Source of the DNA: Acanthochlamys bracteata | Taxonomy: Eukaryota > Streptophyta > Magnoliopsida > Pandanales > Velloziaceae | Reading direction: 5' to 3' | DNA: 64,000 bases | NCBI GenBank assembly: GCA_019914995.1 | Contig: CM034127.1 | Coordinates: 5,828,001-5,892,000, forward strand | In this document: piece after piece, positions 39,419 to 51,906 of the stretch | How the letters are laid out: each line of letters starts with the position of its first letter | How positions within the stretch are numbered: position 1 is the first letter of the stretch | Made by a program: the position numbers and the translations under genes | The notes under the pieces: model-generated | Told to the model about the DNA's origin: nothing | Seen by the model: the letters and a program-made list of their open reading frames with translations, nothing else | The model's database searches: none

Positions 39419-42400
39419 CTAATGGCTGTTTAGACTTTTTATAATGTCTGAGAGTGCCGAGTAAGTCCCGAAGCAAGCAGAAACAACTCCGACTGCAATG
39501 ATCAGGATGCACAATGACACCTGCAAATAAGAAGCAATCCAGATTTCATTGAACTGCAAGGTATACTGATGAATCTGTTCCTTGCACTAAATGCAAGTAT
39601 AAGATTTAAAGAAAGGGTAAATATTTTGAGTGAGTTACAAATACCTGACCGCAAGTTACTTTGCCTTTGAGAATCTTTAGAAAACAAGCACAGGGAAGAA
39701 TCATTGTCTACAAAATGAAAACAATTAGTGTGGCCCGTTTTTTATAAAATTTTATAAATGGAAGGTCGTAGTAGTTCTCCAGATTCAGAAACTTACAACA
39801 AGCATTGTAAGTAAAGAGCCGACGAGTGCCATCACCAGACCTGGAAGAAAATTTGAAGTTCAAGAAGAATGACTCCAATTCATGTCCTAAGCTTCAGTGG
39901 CTTTTTATAAGGCCAGTATTTGAAGTAGTATTCACTACTTTCTTTCATCAACTTAACCAAGACCGTGGTTATATGTTCAATAGGCATATGAGAAAACAAG
40001 ATTCGCTGATCATATTCTGCTTTAGAAATTACATTGCACTTCAAAAGGCGTTGAGAACGACTTACCAAAGAATGGGACGGAGAGAGCCACGAGCAGGATG
40101 GATATTACCAAGGCTGTTCTGATGACGATAGCATAGCCGTGTGACTTCTGACGGTTAGTTGGTATCAACTCCTCCAAACTCATTGCCAAAGGCATCAGCG
40201 TCAATGCATACGTAAAATTTGTTAAGGAAATTTCTTAGTAATGTGACTACGCCTATCAAAAGGATTGCTTCTTTAGTTGCATATGATCAATTAACAGATA
40301 GCTTGAAATCTATTATGCTATACAGTGTTCAACTTCGTAAAAAAAAAAGAACAATAGAGAAGGGTGAAAAGATATTTTCCTTGAAAGTAAATATAGAACT
40401 TTTATCATGTATATGTTTCTTGGAAGTTCACAGATTCAGCATATCTAATCTTAATAAGAAAGGATATTTTGTTATGGGGTTTACCACCTGCAAAGTAAAC
40501 AGAAAAAGCACAAAGTCACTCTTTTTTCAGGTTCCAGAAAATATTGCAATCGTAATAAGTGCATTAGTATGAAACAGTTTATTTATTTATTTATTTTTTT
40601 ATGTCTCAAAATATCTCAACTTCACAGTCGGTATACATGCTTAGAGGAAGAACGTAAGAAATTGCACATTACCGTCGTCCAAACAGCTATTTTGGAAGCC
40701 ACCAAATGCTTTGGCAAATTTAGAGTGAACTGGGACATTGTAGACTCTCCAAACATCAAGTAGCCAACAACCGAAGCACCAGAAAATAAGACAGTGCAGA
40801 TGAAAAAACTGCAAGTTGTATTTTGACTATAGGTTGAATGCAGCATATAAAGGCATGAAAGTTTGTTTAACTTCTAAAGTTCTAGTACTAGTTACCTTGT
40901 GAAAAGCACTGATGGATACTGGCTACGTTTCTTCAAGGATGAATATATATTTGGGAAGACTGCATGCCCAGAAAAGCAATATCCATAGAGACCAACGGCG
41001 ATAGGCATTCTAGTAAGATTCAACGAAGTCCCTTTGTTGTGGAAACCAACTTTATCGACTATTCCAACCCAAAACAAACATACAATTACCAAGACTGATG
41101 CAATCACTCCACCAGCTGGAACAGGGAAAGAATGAAACTAATAAGATACATGCATGTGATTGTTGTAGACGGGGTTGATACCAACTCACCGGAGATATAG
41201 CTGAGAAGGCTTAAATCTCGAAGCCATGTGGTAGGCATTACTATGAGAGTTGTCAGAATAGCAAATAATAGATGTGAATTCAGATTCAACCCTCCTGTAC
41301 TCAGATGTGCATTCGGAAACAAGGATGATAGATTATCACTCTCGAGTATAATGTATTCAACACAGCAAGACTGCAAAATCAATAAAGGCCTCGCATGAGG
41401 TTTCAATGAGCATTCAAGTTTTTGATAGATGATAGAGCATGCACCACTTCATTATAAAGCCTTGACGTACTATTTTGGTAACAAAGCTGATCTTCTTGTT
41501 TTATAATGTAGTTTTATCAACCAAGACAAATCAAGGAACTCAACTGCAATACTACAAAGTAAAAAAATAGTTCAACTTCTTTAAAAGGAAAACCAGGCGC
41601 ATCTGAAGATTGTAGGTTTATATACTTACGTACAGCTCCAGGTAGAGGATAATCTGCATCCCAAGAAATAACAAAAGTCAGAAACGTCAGTTATGCAGAT
41701 TTTATTATTGGTGCATAATCAAATGGATTACGGAAAGGCAACTCACAGAGAAAACTATTCGGCCAGTGGTGCCAAAAGCAGCTTGGCCAATATCAGGATA
41801 TGTCTCTAGCCCAGGTTTACTGTCCAGGCAATAGCGTAACAAAACCCCAGTGTACCAAGCGAGTATGGCAAACAAAAAGAGTATGCAGAGTCCAATCCAC
41901 CCTCCTTCCTTTACGGCATATGGAGTAGAGAGTATCCCTACACCGCATAAGACATTTATCCCTGGTCGAAAACATATAATTAAATTAGGCTGTGAACAAA
42001 TTACAGTTTGCAGAGAGACAGATAGAGAGAAACAATATCCATGAAGATTTAATTCTTATTTGTAAACGCTGGTTTATAAATTGGCTTCCAAAAGAAGGAG
42101 AAATTAGTTTCTTTTGCATGCATGAATAAGAACATTTGTTGAGAGTTTTGGGAGCCACAGGTTGGGAAATTCAACAATGAGAACATAAGACGATCTCTAA
42201 CCTATATACTTTATGCCTCGTTTGAACGAACTCTAGCTGCATTTTAACGAATCTGGTTAGAAATTCCGTGTGCCATCGTTCTCCCAACAAATATTAGTCA
42301 TCCACCTTACAGAACGACGCTTCGCTCCAAAATTTCTAGTCCACATAACCATACAATTCAGTAGTTGGGCTTCCAAATTAGGTTAATTTCAGATTAGTAG

Positions 42401-45400
42401 TATATAGAGCTTGGAGAGCCCAAATAAAAAACAAATTAGTTAATTTAGAGATATGTCATTAATTTGTCTTGGATTGGACCAAATAGATCTGATTTGGTGC
42501 GTTTAACAGCTCATATACTTTAATAGTTTCATATTGACTAAGTGCTAAAATAGGTATGTGTTTATAAATGAGAGATACTAATCGGTAAAAAATTGCTCAA
42601 TTTCTTTAATATGAAGATCCAATCCTACATCAGTTAAGTTAGGTTTGATAACAGGTGCACATGACTCTGACCTGTTGTGTGTGGTCCTAAAACTATCTAG
42701 TGCCAAAACAAAAGTGAGTCCCACACAAAGCAAATTGCAGCCAAATTATCTTGCTAGGAAGTGGGAACCAATTAGTTTATAGACCTAGAGGTGGCAATAT
42801 GAGTAATATGTAAGATTCAAATTGATATATTTAATAATCGAGTTAAAATATTTAATTTTAATCTGATTCATATATTTATATCAGTTAAACTTATCAAATT
42901 TTAATCCAATTTATTTAATAATTATGTCAAATTCAGACTAACTCACTTAATAATCAAAATTATGAAAATCCAAAATATAAAAATTAACTTCTTGCAATAA
43001 TAGATGAAATTATTAGGTACTATATATTTAAGATGAAAAAAGATTATTTTAACAAAATTTATAAATTAAAAAAAAACAAAATATAAGAAATAATGTTAAA
43101 ATAGTATTAAAAATTAATAAAAATTTATATTATTGTTATTAATATTTTATAATTATTAGCTACTTATATGCTAACTATACTAGTTAAATGAATCAATTTA
43201 GTATCAATTATAAAGCGGCTAGAACCTATTTGATTTATGAGGCTGATTTTAGGTTAATCAAAGTTGACCCTAACCCATATGATTAAACCCGAATCCATTT
43301 AGCCGGTTAATTTTGAATTGAGTTTACGATATCAAGACATATCGACACGCCTATATATAAGGCCACTTATTTTACCTATGGCGTTTTGCATGCACTGCAG
43401 CAACGTAATGCGAAATAAGAATCCCTCCTTCCGATCAATCTTATTCATGCATACACAATAAAACATCGTGAAAGAAACACAGGAACATACCATTTAGCAC
43501 AGCCTGAGCATAGGAAGACTCGCGAGGGAGAGGCACTTCATGGGAGATCTTAGGAGCTTCTTGCTTAGGAGCTACTTGCTCTTCTGAGACCTTCTGCAAT
43601 GATGGTCTACTTATTGGCACCGTATCTGCATGTGGTGGCAGGGCCTCGTCCTTAATCTTGTCCTGCTCCTCTTGCTGTTGCTGTAGTTCATGATCAACTT
43701 TTGTCGGCAATAATGGCTTAAGAAGGGAAGTGAATATCTCCGGAGTGTGCTTCCCTCCAAAAGATGAGTTAAAAAATGAACTTCCTAGTCTGCCTAGTGA
43801 AGGTGTGCCAAGCCGACTGATAGGAGATGGAGTAAAGCCTGTATACATATCCATGGATTGCCTAGAATAAAAGCCACGAAACTGAGTTAATAATTAGTAA
43901 AGTTAGATAAGTTCTGTCTTACAAAAAAGAAAAAATGAATAAAGAAATAAACTGAGCTTTGACGCTCGAGAAGTTCTACAACCAGAGCAGATATGGATGA
44001 ACTTATATTCGTAATACTGTAATAGCTAGATGGATGCAGTTCTCATGATTCAAGAAAAGGCATGGAACGCAGTAGGTTTTCAGCATCGATGATGTCCCTA
44101 TACATGATCTATTTGGTAGTACTCTTTTTCTTTTGTTGCATTAAATTTGCTTACTTCTTCATAAGCACGTTGTGTAGCAATGATGTTCTTACTAATTCTA
44201 GATATGCCTTTCACGCATAGAATTAACTTTAATCTCACATTAACTATTAAGAATGTCTCACTTTCAAGATCAAGCATAGCAAAATCGAATTGTCAGAGTG
44301 GTTTCCCAAAACTCTAAGGTTGCTCGTTATATATAACACCTGCAAAGTCAGTATTAATCATGTTCCTCCGTCTCTGCTGCAAAAGAATCAGAACGAGACT
44401 TTCTGTTCCCTGAAAGAAGGCTTACACAAATCAAACTATAGATGTCCAGAACATGGATTGCCAATTTCCAACAGCAATGGCCATTGCTTTGAACCTGCTC
44501 CGGCCGGGTCCTAGCTGTTACACTAACTAGCCTACTTGTTTGCTATCCATATGAGAAATACAGGTTTTCAATTCCTTGATAGACAACATACATACCAATT
44601 GTTCGAAAAACACCAGAACAGGAAATCATTTTCCAAACTTTCCGTAAAGCAACTCTTTAACTTGTGGCAACAAAAAGCCATCACCAAACAGACTACTGTC
44701 CATTTATGGATGTTCTCCGCTATCATAATCCAATCAACTAGAAAAAGAACAAAAAAGGAAAACTCTGGACTGGCTTGTATCAGTTTCAAGCCAAGATGGA
44801 AATCAAATTATATGAATTAATGAATTAGTACCACATATTAATTGCTCTAAAAATTTCTATTAAGAATTTCAAGCCAAACATGTACGACTCGTGTACCGTA
44901 CTTTCTATTAAGAATTTTCTAAAAGATAATAGAAATACGTTATTTTAAAGAATTTTTAATTGTTGCCTGGATAGCTATGAGGTGGACGATTACGAGATAT
45001 TCATTAAATTAATCACTTTATTTTATCGCAAATTGGTTTGTGTTAATTATTTGTTATGTAGGCTTTCCTATACATTTTCAAGTTGCATCACACTAAACTA
45101 TACACTTCTAGATTACTTTCGTCATCTGAGGCACTGCATAATTAATCATTGAATAAGAATGAACAATAAGATTTCAGTAGAACGTACCGGTAGCTCTGAG
45201 GCCAAACAGAGCTGTAAGAATTTGGATGGCTCCGGCGAGGACTACCGTCACCGTCATCATCATCATCATCATCGGAAGAATCTGAAGGGTCTGTTACAAC
45301 ATCTGGATCCTTTGCTCGCGCACGTCGCCTACCTTCTTCCTCGTTAACGTCGTCTTCATCGCTCTCGATGATCAAACTTCTGTCTGGTACAGAGTTCTTC

Positions 45401-45402
45401 AT
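39419..45402 (-). CDS. vacuolar amino acid transporter, AVT1 type (AVT1C-like)
   Basis: This encodes a 578-residue secondary transporter of the amino acid/auxin permease family; AVT1 proteins sit in the vacuolar membrane and exchange amino acids against protons. Twelve coding exons, read on the minus strand: 45402-45188, 43861-43491, 41961-41747, 41653-41630, 41370-41190, 41115-40896, 40808-40673, 40487-40468, 40211-40066, 39840-39797, 39707-39645, 39520-39419. Phases agree throughout. The N-terminal 190 residues are hydrophilic, with a poly-Asp run (residues about 46-52), then WPQSYRQSMDMYTGF, typical of the family. The transport core begins with INVLCGVGILSTPYAV near residue 196 and ends ALSDIIKSLNSH. 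Exon 4 is 24 nt, exon 8 is 20 nt and intron 8 is a U12 AT-AC intron. The ATG at 45402 gives the family start MKNSVPDRS; an upstream in-frame ATG at 45456 is less likely. It looks intact. Confidence 0.94.
40212..40467 (-). other. U12-type AT-AC intron of the AVT1-like gene
   Basis: The intron begins ATATCCTTT (from 40467), has the branch motif TTCCTTAAC (40229-40221) and ends in AC (40213-40212), about 10 nt after the branch adenosine. These are the textbook minor-spliceosome signals. Without it the reading frame cannot continue: no AG acceptor nearby gives an open frame, while the AC site joins AA|G to restore Lys in VVNPITKYALTLMP, the sequence expected in AVT1 proteins. Intron length is 256 nt. 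Confidence 0.93.
40468..40487 (-). other. 20-nt microexon of the AVT1-like gene
   Basis: The exon GTGGTAAACCCCATAACAAA encodes VVNPIT plus two bases of Lys. It follows a normal GCAG acceptor and is followed by the U12 donor, so a U2 intron and a U12 intron flank 20 nt of coding sequence. Confidence 0.9.
42786..43358. mobile_element. MITE-like element in AVT1-like intron 2
   Basis: The left end TAGAGGTGGCAATATGAG and inverted right end TATAGGCGTGTCGATATG are imperfect inverted repeats of the kind seen in many plant MITEs. The interior is A/T-rich with AATCCA/TTTAATCC words, resembling the segment at 62-615. It lies inside the intron and does not touch splice sites. Confidence 0.5.
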
Positions 45403-45720
45403 GTAGTTCCTCCTTAGACAAGCACAACAACAGTTCACTTTTATAATTTTGTTCACTATATGTGTAGTAGAAACAAACGAACAGTAGAAGTAACTCGCTA
45501 CGCGCTTGTTTATGAAGAAGAAGATTTGAAGAAGATCTGAGAGAGTTGGAAGAGTTTTTGCACATATAACGGGACAACCTACGAAATTTCTACTGGTGTA
45601 AAACTTTTAAACTGATGTTGTTGCAAATTGATTGTTTGTATGATTAATTCCTTATATTAAGTACATTGTGTAATGAAAATAAATTAGAGATATGCGAACG
45701 AAGAAGAAGCAAGATAGGGG
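45403..45720 (-). promoter_or_regulatory. 5' leader and proximal promoter of the AVT1-like gene
   Basis: The leader precedes the ATG at 45402 and contains purine/pyrimidine-rich GAAGA runs on the + strand. A clear TATA box was not fixed; the transcription start is uncertain. Confidence 0.35.
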
Positions 45721-47727
45721 GACGGGTTTTAATTAAGGCCAATGATTGAGGAGAGAACAGCTCGGCAACGCTGGGTGGCATATGTGTGTTTCCATAGCTT
45801 CTGCCAAAAAAAAATTCTCTGGAGAAAACAAAATTTTGATTATTATATATGATATTGAGTCCGGGACATATTTACCTAGAAAAATAGAAGAGCGCTGTGC
45901 TTTGATTGAAAGTTGAATGAATGCGACAGGAATTTTGGTACAATTAAGGACAAGTTGGTTTGGTTTTGATTAGTAAGCAGGGTCGTGTAACAAGATCTAT
46001 TTATCTGTCATGCTTTAATTCAAAAATATTACATACAGTGAATTTGAAAACATCAATTTTGATCTTATGTAGTTGTTTTGGTTTTCTTGACTCCAAAGGC
46101 AAATTTAAGCAAGTCCTGAAGTGAACAAAAAAAGTTATCCAGTTAAAAAACAATCCAATTTACGTCGGTCTTGTATTTAACGAAAACGTGCCTATTCTAT
46201 ACTGGAACAGGAAGAGAGTAAATTTTAGATTGCGTTTTGGCTAAGCTTATCATAAAAATAATTTTTTAATTTTTTATTTTATAAGTATTTAAAAAAAATT
46301 TTAAAATTTTAAAAAATATAAAAAATTCTACGTAATAAAAATTATTTATTATATATTTTTATTATTTTTTTAGAAGTAAAAGAAATAAAATTATTATCTA
46401 TTTTAAAAAAATTTCATTTCAAAAATATTTCTAAATTCCCACTAAAATTAGAGCGTGAATAGACTTATTACAAATTCTTGTATCAATAATTAACGTCTTC
46501 ACCAATTTTTTGAACATAGGAGACGTTCAGGAGAATTTGTAATAAAAAGTTTTCTAAAATAAAATATATTTAAAAAAATTTTTTAAAAATTAAATTTAAT
46601 TTGTTTAACTAAACAAGAAAATTTATATGAATATAACTTATAATTTTTATATTTTTAAAATTAAATTATATAAACTTATTAAAATAAAAAATATTTATTA
46701 AACTCTGCAAAACGTATCCATAAACAAAATAGCTTCCTATCCACATCAGACGATGATTTGGGAGTTTACGTTGCTTAAGGATTTTTGTGGATAACGTACA
46801 AAAAAATGCAATGTGTAGCGCGTTATATTTATTAATAAACATTTAAGAAGAGAAGACCATTGGGTCCGTTGTTGGAAGTGCTTAAAAAAATAAAGTTTTT
46901 TGATAAAATAAAATAATTATTTGATAATTAAAATAGATTGTTTTTTAAATTAAAAAAGTTGAATATATAAATATAAATTATTCATATTTTAAAATTTTAA
47001 ATTACTTAGAAAGTTTTAAAAAAATAAAAAGTTAAATATAGGATAAAAGAAAGAATATTTATTATGATTCCACCTATTGAACATGTATACTGTGGTCGTC
47101 GTGGTTATGGTGTATATACTACTATATAATGCAGATAAGAGTAGAGTTAGAACAGATTCCGTTGCATATTTGTTGGACTTAAATCCATGTAAATATTCTA
47201 GGTTTTAGGAGTATATCTTTTGTTTATGCTTAGCAAACGATTGCATGCACAAAATTTTCTTGTTTTCCTTTCACGGTCTCTTTCTTGCTGGTTAGTACTT
47301 ATTTTTTTATAAAATTTTTATATATTTATAAAAATATTAAAAATAGTAAAATAAAAATTTAAAAAGAATTCTAAAATGTTTAGCCAAACTCTCTCTAAAT
47401 CTGTCTTCAGTCTAGCTCCATAAAGTGGTAAATTCGTCGGACCAATTCAAACTGGAACCAAGTCTAATCCTCTTAATACTCGATCCATATCTAAAATTTT
47501 AGAACCGTGGGTTGGATTTGGATCCAAATTATGGGCCTGTTCATTTCACGGATAAGGTTTACCTTTTTAGTAATTAAAAAACTAAAATATCAGATTTTGA
47601 AATCTAAAATAAAATAAATAATAATCCTACATGGACGAATTTTGCATCCAAAAATCTTGGAAACGAGTACAATTTTTATGAGATTTGGACTTAATCCAAC
47701 TAGCTTGCTGCTCTAAGTTAAATGGTA
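45721..47727. other. AT-rich spacer
   Basis: A/T tracts with probable MITE debris near 46235-46440 and 46860-47060. No gene was recognised. Confidence 0.3.
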
Positions 47728-48052
47728 GGATCAAGTTTTTTAAGCTCTCAAACACTAACAGTTAAACACTTTCGATTGTCAACGAAAAAGTCAAAATTGT
47801 TAAATATTTCGTCAAGTTTCATAATTTTCAATGGCCTCCTCTTTAATTCATCCAAGTTTTTTAAGCTATCAAACACTATGAGTTAAACACTTTTAATTGT
47901 CAACTAAAAAGTCAAAAGTGTTAAATAGTTTCAGACACATAAAAATTGCTTATGTACTACTTTCATACGATTTGAATATTGTTTGATTTTTCATTAAAAA
48001 TTTCGTCAAATTTCATAATTTTTCTATGGCCTCCTCTTTAATTCATCCAAAA
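47728..48052. repeat. nested local duplication
   Basis: A segment with AAGTTTTTTAAGCTCTCAAA and AACACTTTCGATTGTCAAC (from 47731) recurs from 47851 as AAGTTTTTTAAGCTATCAAA and AACACTTTTAATTGTCAAC. A second unit, TTTCGTCAAGTTTCATAA … GGCCTCCTCTTTAATTCATC (47806-47850), recurs at 48001-48050. The two units interleave, implying more than one duplication step. Confidence 0.75.
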
Positions 48053-48128
48053 AGATAGGGTACTAAATACATGTGTTCAAGATATACGAAAATGAATTCC
48101 CTTTAAAAAAAAATAAAAGACAAAGGAA

Positions 48129-48300
48129 GAGTACGGATTTCAATGAATCAAGATGGATATAGAGATGAATACAAAGAATTATGAGTTCAGCAGAAGAGTA
48201 AGGATTTTAACGAATGAAGATGGATATAGAGATGGATACAAAGAACCTTACGGATTTTCAATGAATGAAGATGGATATAGTGATGGATACATAGAAAAGC
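48129..48300 (+). repeat. three imperfect coding-like repeats (NEDGYRDGY)
   Basis: Three units contain AAGATGGATATAGAGATG or a close variant, spaced about 67 and 53 nt. Units 2 and 3 share one frame and read NEDGYRDGYKEPYGFS then MNEDGYSDGYIEK; unit 1 reads NQDGYRDEYKE in another frame. The repeats look like the remnant of a gene for a repetitive acidic, Tyr/Gly-rich protein. An open frame of 75 residues starts at 48153, but its start is inside unit 1 in the wrong frame, so it is not taken as a gene. Confidence 0.6.
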
Positions 48301-48541
48301 AATCGCAGTGCTTATACCACTTGACGAAATTTATTTCGATTTTTTATTTTTGTATAAATTTTTTATATAGTTTAAATTAAAAAAAATATATAAAAATATA
48401 AATAATTTTTTAAGATAAAAAAATTAATTTTTTAATAAAAGTTTCAAAATAAATTTTTTTTAAATTTTATTTATTTAAAACATTCTCAAATATCTCTATA
48501 GAATTTTAGAACGTAGATGAATATAGAGCTAAGAGTTAGTA

Positions 48542-50003
48542 ATCTATAGAGAAAAATATGAAGTTATACTTTAGTAACTAAATTAACTAGTGTTGTGACT
48601 ATAACGTCTTTTATTTAGATATTTGAGCACTTATTTTTGTTTAGTAATGCCCGTCAAATAAGATATTAATGCCTAATTTTTCTTTAAACAAATTTATAAC
48701 TAATTTGAGTAATTGAGTAATATATGGTAGCATATTTATACGTGTCAGAGAAATGGCTTCGCCGCCATGAGGAAGAAGAACAAGGAAGAGTAGACTTTAA
48801 ACAAAGCTAAAATGCGAGATGAAAGCTGAATTAAACTTCGACTCAAAATGATAGCATGAAGTCAGACCCAATCCTAACATTGATTTAAAAATATTATCGG
48901 ATCAAAAGTAAAAGTGAAAAAAATTTCAGCGAGCATCAAATCTATAATTGTTTTCAACTGTGACCCGACTTTGTTTTCAATTGTGACCCGACTTTCCACT
49001 TCATCAAAGATCTATAATTACGGCGATCAATAATAGAAGCAGTAATAATTAGAGTTAGAGAACATAACCGTGCTGCTTAATCTGGTAGAGCTCTACACCA
49101 ACAAAGTCTCATTCTTGAAAAACTAGATCTCGTACTTCTAATCTAAACTCCTGCTCGTTGAAGAAAATCTTTCCGAAACAAAATTGAAGCTCGATCTCGT
49201 CCATTCGCGTGGCGCCGACGCTGATCTGGTTCCGGTGATCGAACCTTGTGATGATGATATTGACATATGCAATAATTTTACATACATTAAGAAATATATA
49301 ACTGATCTCCGGTGATTAAATCTATTACTGCGGACTGAATTTCTCCATCAGACGAGATCGTCGCATCAGTGTCGCAACAATCGCAGCTTCTCCAACAACC
49401 ACTACTAACATATTCCCCAGATCATAAGAAACCAAATCGAGTAACGACTACACCGCCGCACACTTCAGTTATGTTCCTCTGATCTGTAGCATTGCCGAAG
49501 CATCTCTCACAAACAAAGCAATCTCTACACGTGAAGCGCCCTCTCTCGGCACAGCTAGTACTACAATATTTCTCATTACTACTATAACTACTATTACAAT
49601 GATTGAGAATGCCAGAGCGGAGAAGAAGATTAAAGTTTTTTAGAAGAACAAACAGATCTAGATCTGACTAAAGCCGGAGAAGAAGATTCAAAATTTTGAG
49701 AAGAATAAATAGAAAAGAAGAAGCAGATCTAAATCTGACTGAAGTCGAGATTTTCGACGGTGACATTTGTGAGACCTTTTAACGTTGATGTGACCCGCTG
49801 ACAGGGTGACTCAGCTCAAAATCGTGCCCGGATAGTCGGTTTCTGATTAAATCCAGCATGTCCAGGCCGAGTCTGACTGCTATGATTGATAATGCTAGAA
49901 CTACAATAAATTTAATGATAATAAAAATTAAATAACTATATTTAATGTATTGAGTACTAATGAGTTGATCCAAATATTTTAGAAGAAGAAACAAAATTCA
50001 ACT
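48542..50003. repeat. ~1.5-kb direct duplication, copy A
   Basis: From the motif AAGTTATACTTTAGTAACTA near 48560 to AAATTCAACT near 50003, the sequence matches copy B (50381-51906) nearly throughout, with substitutions and small gaps. Copy A has an extra local duplication of TGACCCGACTTTG at about 48960-48995 and lacks about 35 bases present in B near 50730. The frame that is open in copy B (see there) is interrupted here. Confidence 0.85.
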
Positions 50004-50380
50004 CTATATCCATCTACATTAAAGTTTGGCCCGATTTCATTTCTAACGATCAAGTTCAGCCCATTTATTCAATTTATATTTTTATTTTATAAAAAATAAA
50101 ATTTAAAAATTATTTTTAAGACAAAAACTAAAACTTAAATATTTTTTTTATTAAAATTTATTTTTTAGTAATATAAAAATATTTTTAATTAAAATTTAAT
50201 TTAGTCAATAATTAATATAAATAATACTCGGACGGGCAGACCAACATAGTTCGTCTATCTTACTCATAGGATTGGACCAAATCGGCCCGATTTTATCACT
50301 GTTCACTGGATCGAGCGAGCCAAACGACCGGACCGCAGGCCAGTCCGTTTGACCCGATCTATTTTTACATCTCTATTAAT
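50004..50380. mobile_element. spacer between duplicate copies, MITE-like
   Basis: The right part has GACC/GGACCGG words and ends GATCTATTTTTACATCTCTA, the style of hAT-like MITE ends in this window. The left end could not be placed, so it may be a truncated element sitting between the duplicated copies. Confidence 0.4.
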
Positions 50381-51906
50381 ATATAGAAAAAAATATTAAG
50401 TTATACTTTAGTAACTAAATTAACTATTATTGTGACTATAATGTCTTTTATTTAGATATTTGAGCACTTATTCTTGTTTAATGATGCCCGTCAAATAAGA
50501 AATTAATGCCTATTTTTCTTTAAACAAATTTGTAACTAATTTGAGTAATTGAGTAATATGGTGGTAGCATATTCATACGTGTCAGCGAAATAGCTTCGCC
50601 ATGAGGAAGAAGAACAAGCAAGAGTAGACTTTAAACAAAGCTAAAATGCGAAATGAAAGCTGAATTAAACTTCGATTCAAAATGATAGCATACAAGTCAG
50701 ATCCAATACGAACATCGATTCAAACATTAAGGGACCACCGGATCACCGATTTATTCAGCGAATTATCGGATCAAAAAGTCAAGTAAAAAAATCTTGGCAA
50801 GCATCAAAGTCTACAATTATTTTCAGCTATGATCCGACTTTCTACTTCAGCAAAGGTCTATAATTACGCCAATCAACAGTAAAAGCAGCAATTATCAGAG
50901 CCAGAGAACATAACCATGCTGCTTAATCTGGTATAGCTCTACACCAATGAAGTCTCCTTCTTGAAAAACCAGATCTCGTACTTCCAATTTAAACTCCTAC
51001 TCACTGAAGAAAATCTTTTCAAAACCAAATCGAAGCTCGACCTCGTCCATTCGAGTGTCGCCGATGCTGATCCGATTTCGATGATCGAATCTAGTGATAA
51101 TGATATTGAGTTATTGACATATGCAACAATTTTACTTACATTAGGAAACCTATAGTTGATCTCCGTCGATCGAATGCTGGCAATGCTAATCAGTCTCCGG
51201 TCATCGAACCTATTATTGCTGATTGAATTTCTCCATCGGACGAGATCGCCGCATCAGCGCCGCAACTATCTGAGCCTTTCTAACAATCACCACCAACATA
51301 TTCTCCAGATCAAAAAAAACCAAATCGAGCAACGACTACACCGCCGCGCATTTCAGTTATGTTCCTCTTATCTGTAGCTTCGCCAAAGCATCTCTCACAA
51401 ATAAAACAATCTCCGCACGTGAAGAACTCTCTTCCGGCACAGCTAGTACTATAATATCTCTCATCACTACTATAACTACTGTTACAATGATTGAGAAGGC
51501 TAGAGCGAAGAAGAAGGTTAAAGTTTATGAGAAGAATAGATAGAGAAGAACAAGCGGATCAAGATCTGACTATAGCCGGAGAAGAAGATTCAAGTTTTTT
51601 AGAAGAATAAATAGAAAAGAAGAAGCAGATCTAAATCTAACTGAAGCCGAGATTTTCGACGGCGAAGGTTGTGGGACCTTCCGACGTTGATATGACCTGC
51701 TAACAGGGTGACTCAGCTCAAAATCGTACCCGGATCGCCGATTTCTAATTGGATCCGGCCGGTACGAGCCGAGTCTGACTACTATAGTTGATAATATTAG
51801 AACTATAATAAATTTGATGATAATAAAAATTAAATAATTATATTTAATGTATTTGAGTACTAATGAGTTTGATCTAAATATTTTAGAAGAAAAACAAAAA
51901 TCAACT
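50381..51906. repeat. ~1.5-kb direct duplication, copy B, with coiled-coil-like frame
   Basis: This copy keeps a + strand open frame from about 50935 to 51155. It reads LYTNEVSFLKNQISYFQFKL, then a KTKSKLDLVHSS segment and an acidic stretch with SSDNDIELLTY, ending in a stop at 51153-51155. The heptad-like spacing suggests a coiled coil. The segment also has GATC-rich flanks (CCGGATCACCGATT near 50738 and CCCGGATCGCCGATT near 51730), which could be direct-repeat ends of a non-autonomous element. No family was recognised. Confidence 0.8.

Noticed and set aside
40212..40700. The AVT1-like gene first looked broken between AVWTT and YALT because no GT-AG solution kept the frame.
   Set aside because: A 20-nt exon plus a U12 AT-AC intron restores the exact family sequence, so the gene is intact.
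44290..44820. Plus-strand open frames of 74 and 94 residues.
   Set aside because: They lie in intron 1 of the minus-strand AVT1-like gene and have no conserved motif.
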